Shown here: piece after piece, positions 22,019-33,392 of the stretch | Layout of the letters: every line of letters begins with the position of its first letter | How positions within the stretch are numbered: position 1 is the first letter of the stretch | DNA from: Brachynemurus nebulosus | Lineage: Eukaryota > Arthropoda > Insecta > Neuroptera > Myrmeleontidae | Length of the DNA: 64,000 nucleotides | Direction: 5' to 3' | NCBI GenBank assembly: GCA_035578155.1 | Contig: JAPWDM010000050.1 | Coordinates: forward strand, 1,116,001-1,180,000 | Position numbers and translations under genes: made by a program | The notes under the pieces: generated by a model | What the model saw: only the letters and a program-made list of their open reading frames with translations | What the model was told of the DNA's origin: nothing | Databases searched by the model: none

Positions 22019-23067
22019 TATTGGAAAACGGAGAATTTTGATATGCTATCTGGTGGCCCGAAAATAAACTACTGCGGAAAGGCTATGTGTACATTTCATA
22101 TAAATCAAGTGAACTTTAATCAGCTGTAATTTTTTTTATGACTTGTCATTAAAAATATTTTACCCTAATTTAATCAAATGTAATACATGAAAATTGTTCA
22201 AATTATGGAATTTTCATCACGAAAAAGTAAAAGTATACCGTTGTGTGTTTGAATATAGCAGTAGAAGGTCCCAAGAATTATATACAAATGTTGCTACAAT
22301 CGTAATATAACAAAGAAGAATTGGTTGGTCGCTGATTAGCATAGATAAACATTCAGAAAATGGGTAAAAAAGTTATGCCTTCAATGAGAGTTTGTCCAGT
22401 TCGTTTTAAACCACAAGATTTTAACTATAGGTAGTAATATACATCAAGAAAATATCTGTCCCATCTTTCAAGCTTCAATATTATACAATCAATACAAAGT
22501 TTGATTCATTAAGAGAAACCCGAGCCCTATTAAAAGAGAAAACATTTAAGGAAGATTTTTTCATAAAAATGTTCAAATAAGAAATAATCGACTATTTCTC
22601 ACGGTAATCTAGAAGCAATTAACAATCTAGAAGAAAAAAGAAAAAAAGAAATAGGAGATGAAGAAGGCAATGTATGTATTTGATGTCATGACAGAAAAAA
22701 TTAATGAAATCGAATTTACAATTGAATCGAATGTTACCAGTGTCATAAAGGAATTGACTGACTTCAAAGTACATGTTTCTAGCGATTTTGTGTTCCCAAA
22801 ATTTTCTACGTTTATTATATCTGATAGCGAATTAAGTATTGCAACTAGCATTTCAAACATTAACTACTACTGAAAAATTAACGAAAAAAAAAATTATCAA
22901 ATTTTTGGAATGCTGTTCCTATTTTTTTTATAATAATTTATTGTTGCCAAGCAAAAATGGACAATTCAAAATTGCCACTATTTATTTAGCTGCCATCTGG
23001 TGACAAATCGAAGAACTACTGCGGATAGGCTAAATATTAAACCACGCCTCCATTCGATTTTCCAATA
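22019..23067 (+). mobile_element. P-element-like insertion with THAP remnants
   Basis: The ends TATTGGAAAA and TTTTCCAATA are flanked by CATATAG (22012-22018) and CATATAA (23068-23074). Copy B of the host repeat near 31220-31260 lacks the insert. On the plus strand, broken frames give RCVFEYSSRRSQELYTNV (near 22240) and RVCPVRFKPQDFNYR (near 22390), resembling the two ends of a THAP zinc finger with the His of C-x2-H changed to Arg. THAP domains open P-element transposases, and P elements duplicate about 8 bp. The rest of a transposase is missing. Confidence 0.6.
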
Positions 23068-23126
23068 CATATAAACACATTTAACAATACCATTGAATTC
23101 CGATGTAAAAATGGAATAAATAAATA

Positions 23127-23197
<71 letters not shown>

Positions 23198-23206
23198 TAT
23201 TATTAT

Positions 23207-23255
<49 letters not shown>

Positions 23256-23270
23256 TAAATAATAAATAAT
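23127..23270. repeat. (TA)n microsatellite with ATAA tail
   Basis: About 110 bases of TA repeats with a TTATTATT interruption, followed by AATA/ATAA repeats. It lies inside repeat copy A. Confidence 0.95.
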
Positions 23271-24433
23271 TACATCCATTGGGCGAAAGGGAAACCGGTT
23301 CCTATTCCGGTACCCGGCAGCGGAACCGTATATAAGTCGGGCCCTCATTCACATTATATATGTGTATATGAGTGTTCGTCGGGGTAACTCAAAGAGGCCT
23401 GGAGACGCCGTCGGAAGATCCAGGAAGAGTTTTCTTTTCTGCATGAGCGTTCGAGTTCCCTGGAATCCTCTAGCAGGGCGATAGGGTTTGGAACGCGAAG
23501 AGCACCGCAGTTGCGGCGGTGTCTGGATCATTCCCTCGGACCTTGAAAATCCAGGTCTCTATAGAAGTGGGGGGAAAGTAATGTGGAATCCCTAAAAGGC
23601 ACTAACTGGATACTAACTCAATACACGAACAAAATTTCAGCTCTCTAGTTTTCCTTAGAGAATCTCTAGACGTGTTAGAAAAAAGCAAAAAAATCACGGA
23701 AATATTGGCGTAAAAATCGTGATGGTAAGGGTTAAAAGTTGAAACCTCCAAAAAGCAGTGGCTGTCAATTAACTTAACCTGTACACAAAATTTCAGCTCT
23801 CTAGGTTTATTTGGGGAGATTTTGACCCGAACGAAACTGTTAAAAAACAAGAAAAATCATGTTCTTTTTTGTATAAATAGGTGGGGGTAAGGGTTAAAAG
23901 CTGAGACCCCCAAAAGGCACCCCCTTGATAGTAACTCAATCTGAATACAAAATTTCAGCCCTCTAGGTTTATTTGGGCGACCTGTGCGAGTGTTACAAAC
24001 TTCGAAAACGTCGGAAAAGCATGAAATTGTAGCTTAAAAATGGTGGGTGTAAAATATTAAAACCTCCAAAAAGCAGACCCTAGGTACGAACTCTATCAAC
24101 ATATCAAATTTCAACCCTCTAAGTTAATTCTAGGGGACTGTGGGTGTGTTAGATCCAGCCAAAACACTTTTTCCCCCCTCTACTCCCTCCAAATCACCTT
24201 CGGAAGTTGAATTTTCGATATGTTATAAATAATTGACCGAAACATTATTTCCAACCGGTTTGGAAAAGTTTTATTGTTTTGTTGCCCCCCACCACCCTCT
24301 TAAAAGGTAAGTCGGATGCAAAATTTGACCCCACTTTGATAGTACTGTTGTGCATCGGAAATGAGAGCATCACTTACCAAGTTTCAGCTCCTCCCGCCCA
24401 TAAGGAGGCCCTACACATATCAAAAGGTAGCGA

Positions 24434-24435
<2 letters not shown>

Positions 24436-24502
<67 letters not shown>
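24436..24502. repeat. (TA)n microsatellite
   Basis: Uninterrupted TA repeat of about 67 bases inside repeat copy A. Frames read through it give Ile-Tyr runs that are not protein. Confidence 0.95.
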
Positions 24503-24511
<9 letters not shown>

Positions 24512-25426
24512 CTATGTATATTGTATATCAGACTTTTTTTCTCCAGAATCGTGTTCTACGGGTCCGAAAACGGATAACGCCCCTACTGTCGCCTCGCCCC
24601 GTTCTTATCGTATAGGCTGTATAAGTAATTTTTTTCAGATAAAAATTCGAATAATCAGTGCAATAACATATGGTATCCGTAGTAACGTTTGCAAATAATT
24701 ATTGTCAAAATATTGATAATAAAATTTTACTTTTTTTAGAAGAAATTGCAAAATTTTGAAACAAAAAGAGTGGTATTCGTTTTATCTTGCAATAATTATT
24801 GTCGCATTTGCTCAAAAATGGACAGTATATTATATTCTTTAAATCTTACCCGTCTCACCCCGTTACCTGCTTCAAGAAAAATGCCTACAAATTGGCTTTA
24901 CGCTTTGTCTAGTAATATAATATAATAGTGTTCATTGGTCTGTGGAAATAAAGAAACCTATACACAAAATGTTAACTTTAAATAACTCCAAAACGTTTTC
25001 AACGTTAACAGTCGGATTTAGGGAGCCGCACTTTTTTTTAAGAACTTTTATCTGCCACCGTCTTTAGCTTTATCACTACCGGTGCAGCTGACGGTCAGCT
25101 ATCAATGTACTGGAGATAGACTATTCGTGATGTGATTTTCAGCCGGTATAAAATAACTTCATCAAATACAATGCTACCTTCCGTACTATTAAAACTGGCA
25201 AATTTAAAATAAAATTTTTATACCAACATAATCAAAAAATATAAAACATTTATTTCCAAAACTGTAACAACTTACATTAATTTGTGTTTATATTATACTT
25301 GACCCACTTTTAAAAATATCAACAGAATAATAAATTTGTGGTCATTATTACCCATCAATATCTTATTATTTAGGTATAAAATTACATAATAAGTATAAAG
25401 ATTATAACTTGAGGTTTTTCATTCAG

Positions 25427-27024
25427 TTAGACCATATCTGCAATTGTATTATTATTGAAAATTTCTATCCAGTAACCATCGGGATCTTTAATGAAGGCCA
25501 GCCCCTTCATTTTGCCATCATTTGGTTTTTTCACAAATTCGACGCCCAACTGTTCAAATCTTGCACATGCTTTTTCAACATCAGGTACCATAATTCCAAT
25601 ATGACCTGAAAAGTTTATATTTAAGTAATCAAAATCAATGTGAATAGTTTATTATTTGGCAAGACTACGATAAGTACGGCACCAAGATTTGATGACACTT
25701 CCTTATAGAACTTGACAAAATAAAACGAAAAACAAGAATAAAATTTTTCGAGATCTTCGTTCTTCTCGAGTTAAACTTGTTTTTGAATTCCAATATATTG
25801 TATGTATGGGATGTGGGCACGAGTACGATATCCGAGGCGACAAAATTTGACAAGCGGATCTGATAGATTTTGGCATTCTAAGCAAAAAATAAAAAGTAAA
25901 AAATTTTGAAATTCGCCTTAGTTTTCGAGATATCGATCGTTAAACTTGTATTTAAGTTTTCATGAAATTCGGATATATTGTATTTGGCGAAATATATTTA
26001 TATCAAAAATCGAAGTTTATTGTCAAAACTGGCCTAACCTTTGGGCTAAGGGTAACCTTAACTAACCTCACCACTTAGTTTTTATATCAAAAATCGAAGT
26101 TTATTGTCATAACTAGCCTAACTTTCGGGCAAAGGGTAACCTTAAATACAAGTTTAACGATCGATATCTTGAGAACGAAGCGAGATCTCGAAAAATTTTA
26201 TTCTTGTTAAAGTTCCATTTTACGACCACAGTCAAATACCCAGCCTAAGAAAAAAAATATATATATCTCCAGCACTGAGGTTTCAAGTTTGAAGATATGT
26301 TGTACGGTCTTAGTCACTGCTGTTACAGATCAATTTTAATAGCGTTACGCTATTGCATATATATTGAAACGCTAAAAACTTATATCATAAAAAACCAATG
26401 AGAAATTAGATAGAAATTATTTAAATTAAGTTGTTATTTAAATCTTAACGTTAAGTGGCAAAAATAAAAATGATGTCACAAAATTGAATGAATATTAGTG
26501 TTATTTTAACTATTAGAGATTTTTTACTTACCAAATCCTCTAGGATCTGAATTTCCATTGTGATATTTAACATTAGGATCAGACTCGGATCCCCAGTTAC
26601 TATTTTAGACAAGAAAAATATTTTAAAATTAAAATATAAATTTGTAAATATTATAATATAAACTTACTGGGTCAACTCGATTGTAGCCTGACGACTTAAG
26701 GCCCATTTGATACGTTCTTTCTTGTCAGAAGGAATATCCGATGCGTTTTGATAACCCATAAAATAAATTGAAAATTTCATTGATGGAAAATCTAACTTCT
26801 GTAATAATCGCATCCCAAGAACATTAGTATAAAATTTTAAGGATTCTCTTGGATCTTTAATTCTGTACATTGTTTGTTGCATGATAAAATCCTAGAAATA
26901 TTTCACATATTTGAACTTATGCTTAAAAGTTTACCTAAAATTTTGAAATTACTTTTGTAGATTCATCAGGCTCCATGCATAATTTTTGTGCCTCTTCATC
27001 AGTTAAGCCAACACAGTCACCCAT
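25427..27024 (-). CDS. Glo1: Glyoxalase I (lactoylglutathione lyase)
   Basis: Four exons, in transcript order 26953-27024, 26668-26891, 26532-26599 and 25427-25605, with GT..AG borders; the joined frame is 180 residues (human 184). The enzyme isomerises the methylglyoxal-glutathione hemithioacetal to S-D-lactoylglutathione in the cytosol, the first step of methylglyoxal detoxification. Metal ligands expected from the family are present: a Gln in [11 protein letters not shown] (residue 29 or 30), Glu96 in TIELTHNWG, His123 in GFGHIGI and Glu169 in DGYWIEI. One glyoxalase fold of paired beta-alpha-beta-beta-beta units spans the whole protein, with no signal peptide. It is head to head with the THAP gene, 641 bases apart. 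Intron 3 carries a foldback repeat (25730-26215). Confidence 0.97.
25730..26215. repeat. Foldback repeat with internal tandem, in Glo1 intron 3
   Basis: AAGAATAAAATTTTTCGAGA at about 25735 is inverted at about 26185-26205. Between the arms, a unit of about 80 bp with ATCGAAGTTTATTGTCA and GGGTAACCTTAA occurs twice in tandem (about 25999-26150). No coding content. Confidence 0.65.
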
Positions 27025-27665
27025 TTTCTGATTATTAATCTTATTATGTAACAATGGAAGTTTTATTGAGTAGAAAACCACGTCAAATGTCAGATTAATA
27101 AAATAAATAATTAAAAATAACTATTTAATCAAGATGTCTCAGTTTATAACAAAGATCTCAAAACTTCAAATGTATATGATGTATATTATAGAGGTATTTA
27201 CATTCTATTTTCTCCGTTTTATGTTACTATATTCGCTATATTCACATAAGTTCATGAGGAATATAAACGCCACGAGTGGTAAAAAAATAAAACCTTAATA
27301 ACTGCCATTTTCCTAACCAATTTTGTCAATTCCTCCTATATAACCTATATATTTACCTATATAAGTAGGATCTCCATCTTATAATAGTCCATTATTACGG
27401 GAATCATTGGGGACTGGGATACGTCGGATACGTATATATGTATATTTTTAGTTAATGTCAGGGCAATCGGGGATCATATAAAATTAACTTATTAGATATT
27501 TACATTTAAATTACTTAATAAAAATCGATTTACAACAAATGTTTATCAAATTCCGTTAAAATGCTTGTGGTAACTTTATTAAACCAAGGAAATTTAAACC
27601 ATACAACTTTTTGCTGACATATGAGAGCATGATTAGGTTAGGTTGAAATTTTCAGTATTTTTAAA
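27025..27665. promoter_or_regulatory. Shared head-to-head promoter region of Glo1 and the THAP gene
   Basis: 641 bases separate two divergent ATGs. No convincing TATA pair is assignable by eye in this AT-rich DNA. Part of it (about 27190-27300) is a repeat shared with 49200-49300 (words CCGTTTTATGTTACTATATT and AACGCCACGAGTG), so the compact promoter includes an interspersed repeat. Confidence 0.5.
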
Positions 27666-29713
27666 ATGCATAGAACGTGTATTGTAAACGATTGTAAACA
27701 AATTTTTGAGAAAAATACTAATTTATTTTACAGGTAAGATTTAGTTTTTCATTAAACTTACGAATAGGTACCTATAGGTATAATTTATAAATTAGTTTCT
27801 TTTATTATTAATAGTTTGCCGAAGGACAAAGAACAGCTTGCAAGATGGTTATCGGCGATGAATAAAAAAACCGATATTAAACCAACGCATGTAGTTTGTT
27901 CAAAACATTTTCGTGATAGTGATTTTGTTGTTAATAGTTCTGGGCAAAAAGTACTAAAACCTTTGGCAGTTCCGTCAGTTTTTGAAAATAAAGCACAAGA
28001 GATAAAATCTCAAAAAAAAGTCAAACGGAAACAGAAGAAAACAAGTAAACGTGGCAAACCCGATCAAGCCAGTAAATATAATTTACGTAAACGTGAAAAA
28101 CCCAATAATGTTGTGAAACCAAAATCGAAATCCACACAACGAAATCTTGATCATACATATTCCACGTCAAAACCAGAACCATCAGAGCCCACTGCACCTA
28201 ACGTGGACCCTAAAGTAAATATATCTGATCACACTTATTTTACAAGTGCCAAATTAGATACTTTTTCAGACCTTTCGGATCATACGTACACACGCTTAAG
28301 TGCTGCACGGGATCCAGAGGGCGGTGACCCGTCTCAACGTCACGATGAACATAACTATTCGTTAAACAGTGGCAAGAAACGTTCAAAATTGGAGACACCC
28401 GATCAAAACGTGCAAATTTATCATGACGATCACGCGTACTTAAGTACAAATCAAAAAGACGGAAAAATTAGCGAGACTGAAAATGAAAATCTAGTGGAAA
28501 ATGCCGTATTGGACTTACGGGACCACACCTATTCAAAAATTAACAAAAAATTAAAAAAAGAAAAAGCGTCGATTGATAAATCCCAGGAAAAGAAATCTGA
28601 TCCACAACAAGAGTTATTAAACCTAACTCCGCGCCTTACACAAATTAAAAAACCAAAAACGCCTTTGATTACATCTAACAAAGAATCAGCACTCGCCTCC
28701 TTGACGGAATGTGTCCTTCTGCGACAAATAGCTCGACAATATGTTCCCGTAAAAGAATTTAATCAACTGAAACCTTGTCTATTTATTTTGAAACCTGATC
28801 TGGAACAAGTGGCGCATGGGGATTCCATTGAGAACTCTATCAATCCTTCACCCACATATATTTTAGTGGACGAGAAATATTTTAAAGCAGACGAAGCCGA
28901 CCTCGCGATGGAGAACACAAGTAATTTATTCAAAGAAGTATTCAATCGAACCCTTAGCGATATTAAAATATCGCCGCCGGTCTCATACTACCAAGATCTT
29001 TGTTGTGAACAATTTAACGTCACACAGTTACTAAGGTAATTTTTTAAGCTGGCATCTATGGAGGGTAGATATCAGGAGCACCATCTCTGTATCAAAAAAT
29101 GTCCATAGAAAGGCGTAAATAGTGGCGGCGCTACTGTAGCAAAAGGGTAAATTTAGAGAAGTAAACAAGGAAAGAAAAACAGTAGTAATAACAAAAACAA
29201 AAATAATAGTTTTATTATTTTAAAAATTTTTATAAAACAACACAAAAAAATCACAATACTCTTTTGCTACTCTAGCGCTATTCTGGCGAGTTTTTGAACT
29301 GTTACTTAGTACTTAAAACGGGACAATTTTTGAACTATTTTTCTATTGTTTTCCGTACAAGATAGTCCTCCTTATATTCTACACTCCATACTGGCATCGT
29401 CTTGATTTTTATAACGCCATTTTGATTTTTTTACAGATCATGCGCTGTTCGACGACGATTTGCGCAACCACGTTATGTGGGCGATTATAAAATAACCGAT
29501 ATGGATTGTGCAAAGAATGCTAAACGTTATTACGAATTGTCGAAAACACGAATGGAAAGTCAGAAATTTCTCATACAAAAATTACGGACACAGAATTCAC
29601 GATTGAGTCATCGTTTTCGAAAATTGTCGCAGGAAATTTTGAAAATGAAAAAAGATGGATCGAATGTGATTATTAATCATGAACATAAAACGTTAAATAT
29701 GGAAAAAGTATGA
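27666..29713 (+). CDS. THAP zinc-finger protein with six HCF-1-binding motifs
   Basis: Three exons, 27666-27733, 27815-29035 and 29437-29713, join to 521 residues. Residues 1-80 are a complete THAP (C2CH) DNA-binding finger: C5 and C10, then C51-x2-H54, ending in AVPSVF (74-79), the usual AVPTIF box. Exon 1 carries the first cysteine pair. Residues 90-130 are basic. Between 135 and 262 come six [D/E]HxY motifs (DHTY x4, EHNY, DHAY), the consensus by which THAP and other factors dock on HCF-1. The C-terminal exon is a Lys/Arg-rich predicted coiled coil (about 455-510), usual in THAP proteins, where it mediates dimerisation. A sequence-specific transcription regulator is inferred. Intron 2 carries TATGGAG MITE copy 3. 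AATAAA at 29826 is a candidate poly(A) signal. I do not recognise a one-to-one named orthologue. Confidence 0.92.
28149..28532 (+). other. Cluster of six [D/E]HxY (HCF-1-binding) motifs
   Basis: Motifs at protein residues 135-138 (DHTY), 161-164 (DHTY), 178-181 (DHTY), 201-204 (EHNY), 228-231 (DHAY) and 259-262 (DHTY). Spacing is 17-31 residues and the linkers are polar and unlike each other, so only the motif itself repeats. Confidence 0.9.
29057..29390 (-). mobile_element. TATGGAG-ended MITE, copy 3, in THAP intron 2
   Basis: 334 bp bounded by TATGGAGGG and CACTCCATA, flanked by exact 8-bp CTGGCATC duplications (29049-29056 and 29391-29398). It fills most of the 401-base second intron of the THAP gene. 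Confidence 0.9.
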
Positions 29714-30659
29714 TTAATTGCGAATTTTTTATGTGCCATATGGAAAAAGATTACAATGTAAAACATGATTATTTTAATGAATTTCTAGTCATATTGACTC
29801 TTTTTGAAATATATTTTTTTAATATAATAAATATGTTGTTTTATTTTCCTTTTGTTCGTTTTAAAAAAAAAAATGGCATCTGGTACATATGTTATATGAA
29901 TGGTCTTGTAAAAGGTTTTGACACGGAAGTGTAGTAGAGGTAATGGCTTTTAAGCAAGCACTGCATTCTCACCGAGGTAGGACGAGGTTCCTCGCTGAAG
30001 TTAGCTGAGGCTAGAACAGCGTTATAATACCAACCACAAGGAACAACGAAGTGATCTACACTGTCATACTCGGTTAACTTCGCGAGAATGTAGTTGATGC
30101 ATAATGCCCCGTTTACACATTGATGAGTGCGAGTGCTTGCTTCAAACGGCGTAGAATTGCGTTTAAGTATTGTTTTGATACATTGAACGTAATTCTAGGC
30201 GTGTTTGTAGTAAGCACTCGCTTATTACAAACATAAGTCTGTAATAAGCGAGTGTTTTTCGAAAAACGCAAAAATACGTGTCCCCTATTTTTTGGTGCTC
30301 TTTCTATTTATAATGGTAGACATTTGATATATTGAATCACTCAGGCTGTACAAGACAATTTACCCCGATTTTCACGCCTCCAGCCCCTCTTATAAACTCG
30401 ACACTGGTTTAAGGCATACACAGGTGAATAGGTCTTTTAAAGAGGAACATTTTGTCAATTTAAAGTTTTCCTCTATCTCTTATAGTTTTCGAGATATCTT
30501 AATAAATACAATTTGAACCCCCGATTTTAGTGGCTGGGATCACACCCTTAGCATTTATTGTATGAAAGGCCCTAATTTCTCTACATATAAATGGCTGATG
30601 TCCTAACTCATATTATAGGAACTCTAATCTATCTGTTTAGTAGGAGACATCTGTAATAA

Positions 30660-32013
30660 CTTTCAAAAAAGAAAAAAAACGCGGAGACCAGCGGAGCCCC
30701 ATCACGGAAGTCGAATTTTTCCTTTCATCTTCGTTATTGAATGTCTACAAGCGAAATGTAATTGCAAGTCCACAAGCGATTTATCATTTTGGTGTTTTCA
30801 GAACTGATGATGAGAGTCCGGTTGATCGGGGCTTTAAAATAAGTTTTTAAGGGCTGAATCTCAGTAAATTTCAATTTTATGCCAATAGCAGTTAGCAGGA
30901 AAAAAGCCAACACAATTCGTACGAGGGTATTTCTACCCATACTTATCCGCCAATTGCCTTTGTTTTTTTTTTTTTTGTTTTTTGTTTTTTTTTTAAATTT
31001 TAAAAAAGGAACTTAAATAGTAAACTGGAAGGCCTTTATGAAGATATTTTTTCTTTCCAAAAAAAATCCAAAATTTCTATTTTATAAATAATAAAAATCC
31101 AAAATTCCTACTTTATAAACAGTGACTTTAATAACATTTTTAAATTACTTAATATGTATGTATTTCATTTTTTATAATAGTTCATTTTTTTTTAAATTTT
31201 TTAAAATTACTATTCGCCTACTTGTATTTAGAATAAAAATAATGCATTTAAAACACATTTAACAATACCATTGAATTCCGGTGTAAAAATGGGAGAAGTG
31301 GGGGTAAAGTATAGTGGAATCCCTAAAAGGCACTAGCTGGATACTAACTCAATACACGTACAAAATTTCAGCCCTCCAGGTTTCCTTAGAGAGTCTCTCG
31401 ACGTGTTAGAAAAAAAGCAAAAAAATTAAGGAAATATTGGCGTAAAAATCGTGGGGGTAAAGGTTAAAAGTTGAAACCTCCAAAAAGCAGTGGGTGGCTA
31501 TTAACTTAACCTATACACAAAATTTCAGCCCTCTAAGTTTATTTGGAAAGATTTTGACCCGAACGAAACTGTTAAAAAACAAGAAAAATCATGTTCTTTT
31601 TGGTATAAAAATGATGGGAGTAAGGTTTAAAAATCGAGACCCCCAAAACGCACCCCCTTGATACTAACTCAATCCGAATACAAAATTTCAGCCCTCTAGG
31701 TTTATTTGGGTGACCTGTACGAGTGGTACAAACTTCGAAAACGTAGAAAAAGCATGAAATTGTAGCTTAAAAATGACGGGGGTGGGGGTAAAATATTAAA
31801 ACCTTCAAAAAGCACAACCAAGGTATGAACTCTATCAACACACCAAATTTCAACCCTCTACGTTAATTCTGGGGGGCTGGCGGCGTGTTAGATCCAGCAA
31901 AAATCGTTTTTTCTCCCTCTACTCCCTCCAAATCACCCTAGAAAGCTGAATTTTGGATATGTTATAGATAATTGACCGAAACATTATTTCCAACCGGTTT
32001 GGAATATATTGGA

Positions 32014-32106
<93 letters not shown>

Positions 32107-32230
32107 TTTTTTTCTACAGAATCATGTTCTATGGGTCCGGAAACGGATAGCGCCCCTACTCTCGCCGTTCTTATCGTATAGGCTGTATATGTATAAGTCT
32201 AATTTTTTCAAGGAAAAATTCGACTAAAAA
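30660..32230 (+). repeat. Modular repeat family, copy B
   Basis: Collinear with copy A (21440-24700) but lacking the P-like insertion. Modules with AAAATTTCAGCCCTC words recur at about 31365, 31519 and 31683. An 80-base (TA)n array (32022-32101) replaces about 150 bases that copy A has at this point, and the right end ACGGATAGCGCCCCTA follows. Confidence 0.8.
32022..32101. repeat. (TA)n microsatellite
   Basis: About 80 bases of TA repeats inside modular repeat copy B. Confidence 0.95.
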
Positions 32231-33392
32231 AAAAAGAAAAAAACAAAAATTTATTATTTTTATCGCATTTATTTACATTTAACATACATAGCGTAAAATA
32301 ACTATTCTAGTAATATCTAAAAATTATACATTTTTTATATTCATAATAATAAAAAGGATACTTTTTGAATTATTATTACCTTACATACGTCAACACAGTT
32401 TTAAAATATCCTTAAATTTAAAATCACTCGAATATTTGGGGAGGGGGGTAAACTTATATACAAATATGATGAAATAAAGTTCTTTTTTCTCAAATAGATT
32501 ATAATAAAATGTAAAAAATATATACAGGCGAATTTTTTGTAAAAAAAAATCGAACGTATGTTTTTATTTAAAAAATCAAAACAATTGTAAGCAATTATGA
32601 ATAAAAAAATAAATATATACAGAAATGTTTTGTATAATACTCTGAAATGAACAGTGCGAGTACATAATAATAGTACAAAAAAAGACAAAAAGAAACGTAT
32701 TTAAACTTATCATTTACTATCAAGCAGTTCCTACTGAAATAGATCAATGTAAAAATTTGAATATATAAGATTAATCTTTCATAAAATTCATTTTATAGTG
32801 AAATCTTTGAAGATGTATTTAATATAAATCTAATTAATATGGCTTAACTTCTTTTTTAGATATCTTAGAGATTTCACTATAAATTTTCAAATTACTGTAC
32901 GGAAAAACGTTCCAAAACAATTTGGAACTAAAAATAAAACCATTTTTTTAATTTTAAACAAAGTAGGCGAGAGACTTACTCTTGAAAAGATGCTTAAAAA
33001 TTGAAAAAGTAACCACAAGCGTTCTAGTGGCTGGTTTTCTTTTATCGATGCAGAATTAAAAAGAAAATTAAAAAATCAAATACTATTTTTTGATTAAAGC
33101 ATAGCGTCAATGTTAAAAATTGATTAACATAAATAATTTGACAAATATTCTTGTAAATATTTGATTTGTCTACGTATTAATTCCAAAATATCTAATTTTC
33201 AATAGCTTTCCCTCTCTCTAAAAAATGTTATAAATATTTTTTTATTATTATCATTTCACGTCAAGTTAGGCTGTGGAAGCAATACAAAAATTTTGAATTT
33301 TTTCCTAATTTTTTTGCAATTTTCAGACAGCTTGGTATAAAAAACGAAAATACTCAGGGAAAAAAATGGGGTGGCAATCGATTACTATCCAC

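Larger units (their letters stand above)
21440..24700 (+). repeat. Modular repeat family, copy A (split)
   Basis: Shares long segments with 30660-32230: CCCCATTACGGAAGTCGAAT, GTTAGCAGGGAAAAAGCC and CGTACGAGGGCATTCCTACC on the left, AATACCATTGAATTCCGATG in the middle, and GAAAACGGATAACGCCCCTA on the right. The right half holds several diverged modules of about 130-160 bp, each with a form of AAAATTTCAGCCCTCTAG. It is interrupted by the insertion at 22019-23067 and by two (TA)n arrays. Class not identified. Confidence 0.8.
15270..25426. other. 10-kb gene-free repeat cluster
   Basis: No host gene recognised between U2A' and glyoxalase I. It holds a small MITE (16315-16546), a TIR element (17385-18260), a foldback element with a Cys-rich coding relic (18453-19797), a Helitron-like segment (20390-20833), and one copy of a modular repeat family (21440-24700) that is itself split by a P-like insertion (22019-23067). 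Possible outer ends of a larger element lie at 15526 and 20020. Confidence 0.65.

Noticed and set aside
24279..24698. Open frames with long Ile-Tyr runs, also at 31919-32227, 55290-55545, 55905-56152 and 61361-61582
   Set aside because: They are translations of (TA)n microsatellites with a few flanking codons on either side; no conserved domain and open on both strands.
29710..29934. Open frame after the THAP stop codon as a separate small gene or extra exon
   Set aside because: Phe/Asn/Tyr-rich, typical of AT-rich DNA, overlaps the THAP stop and contains the poly(A) signal.
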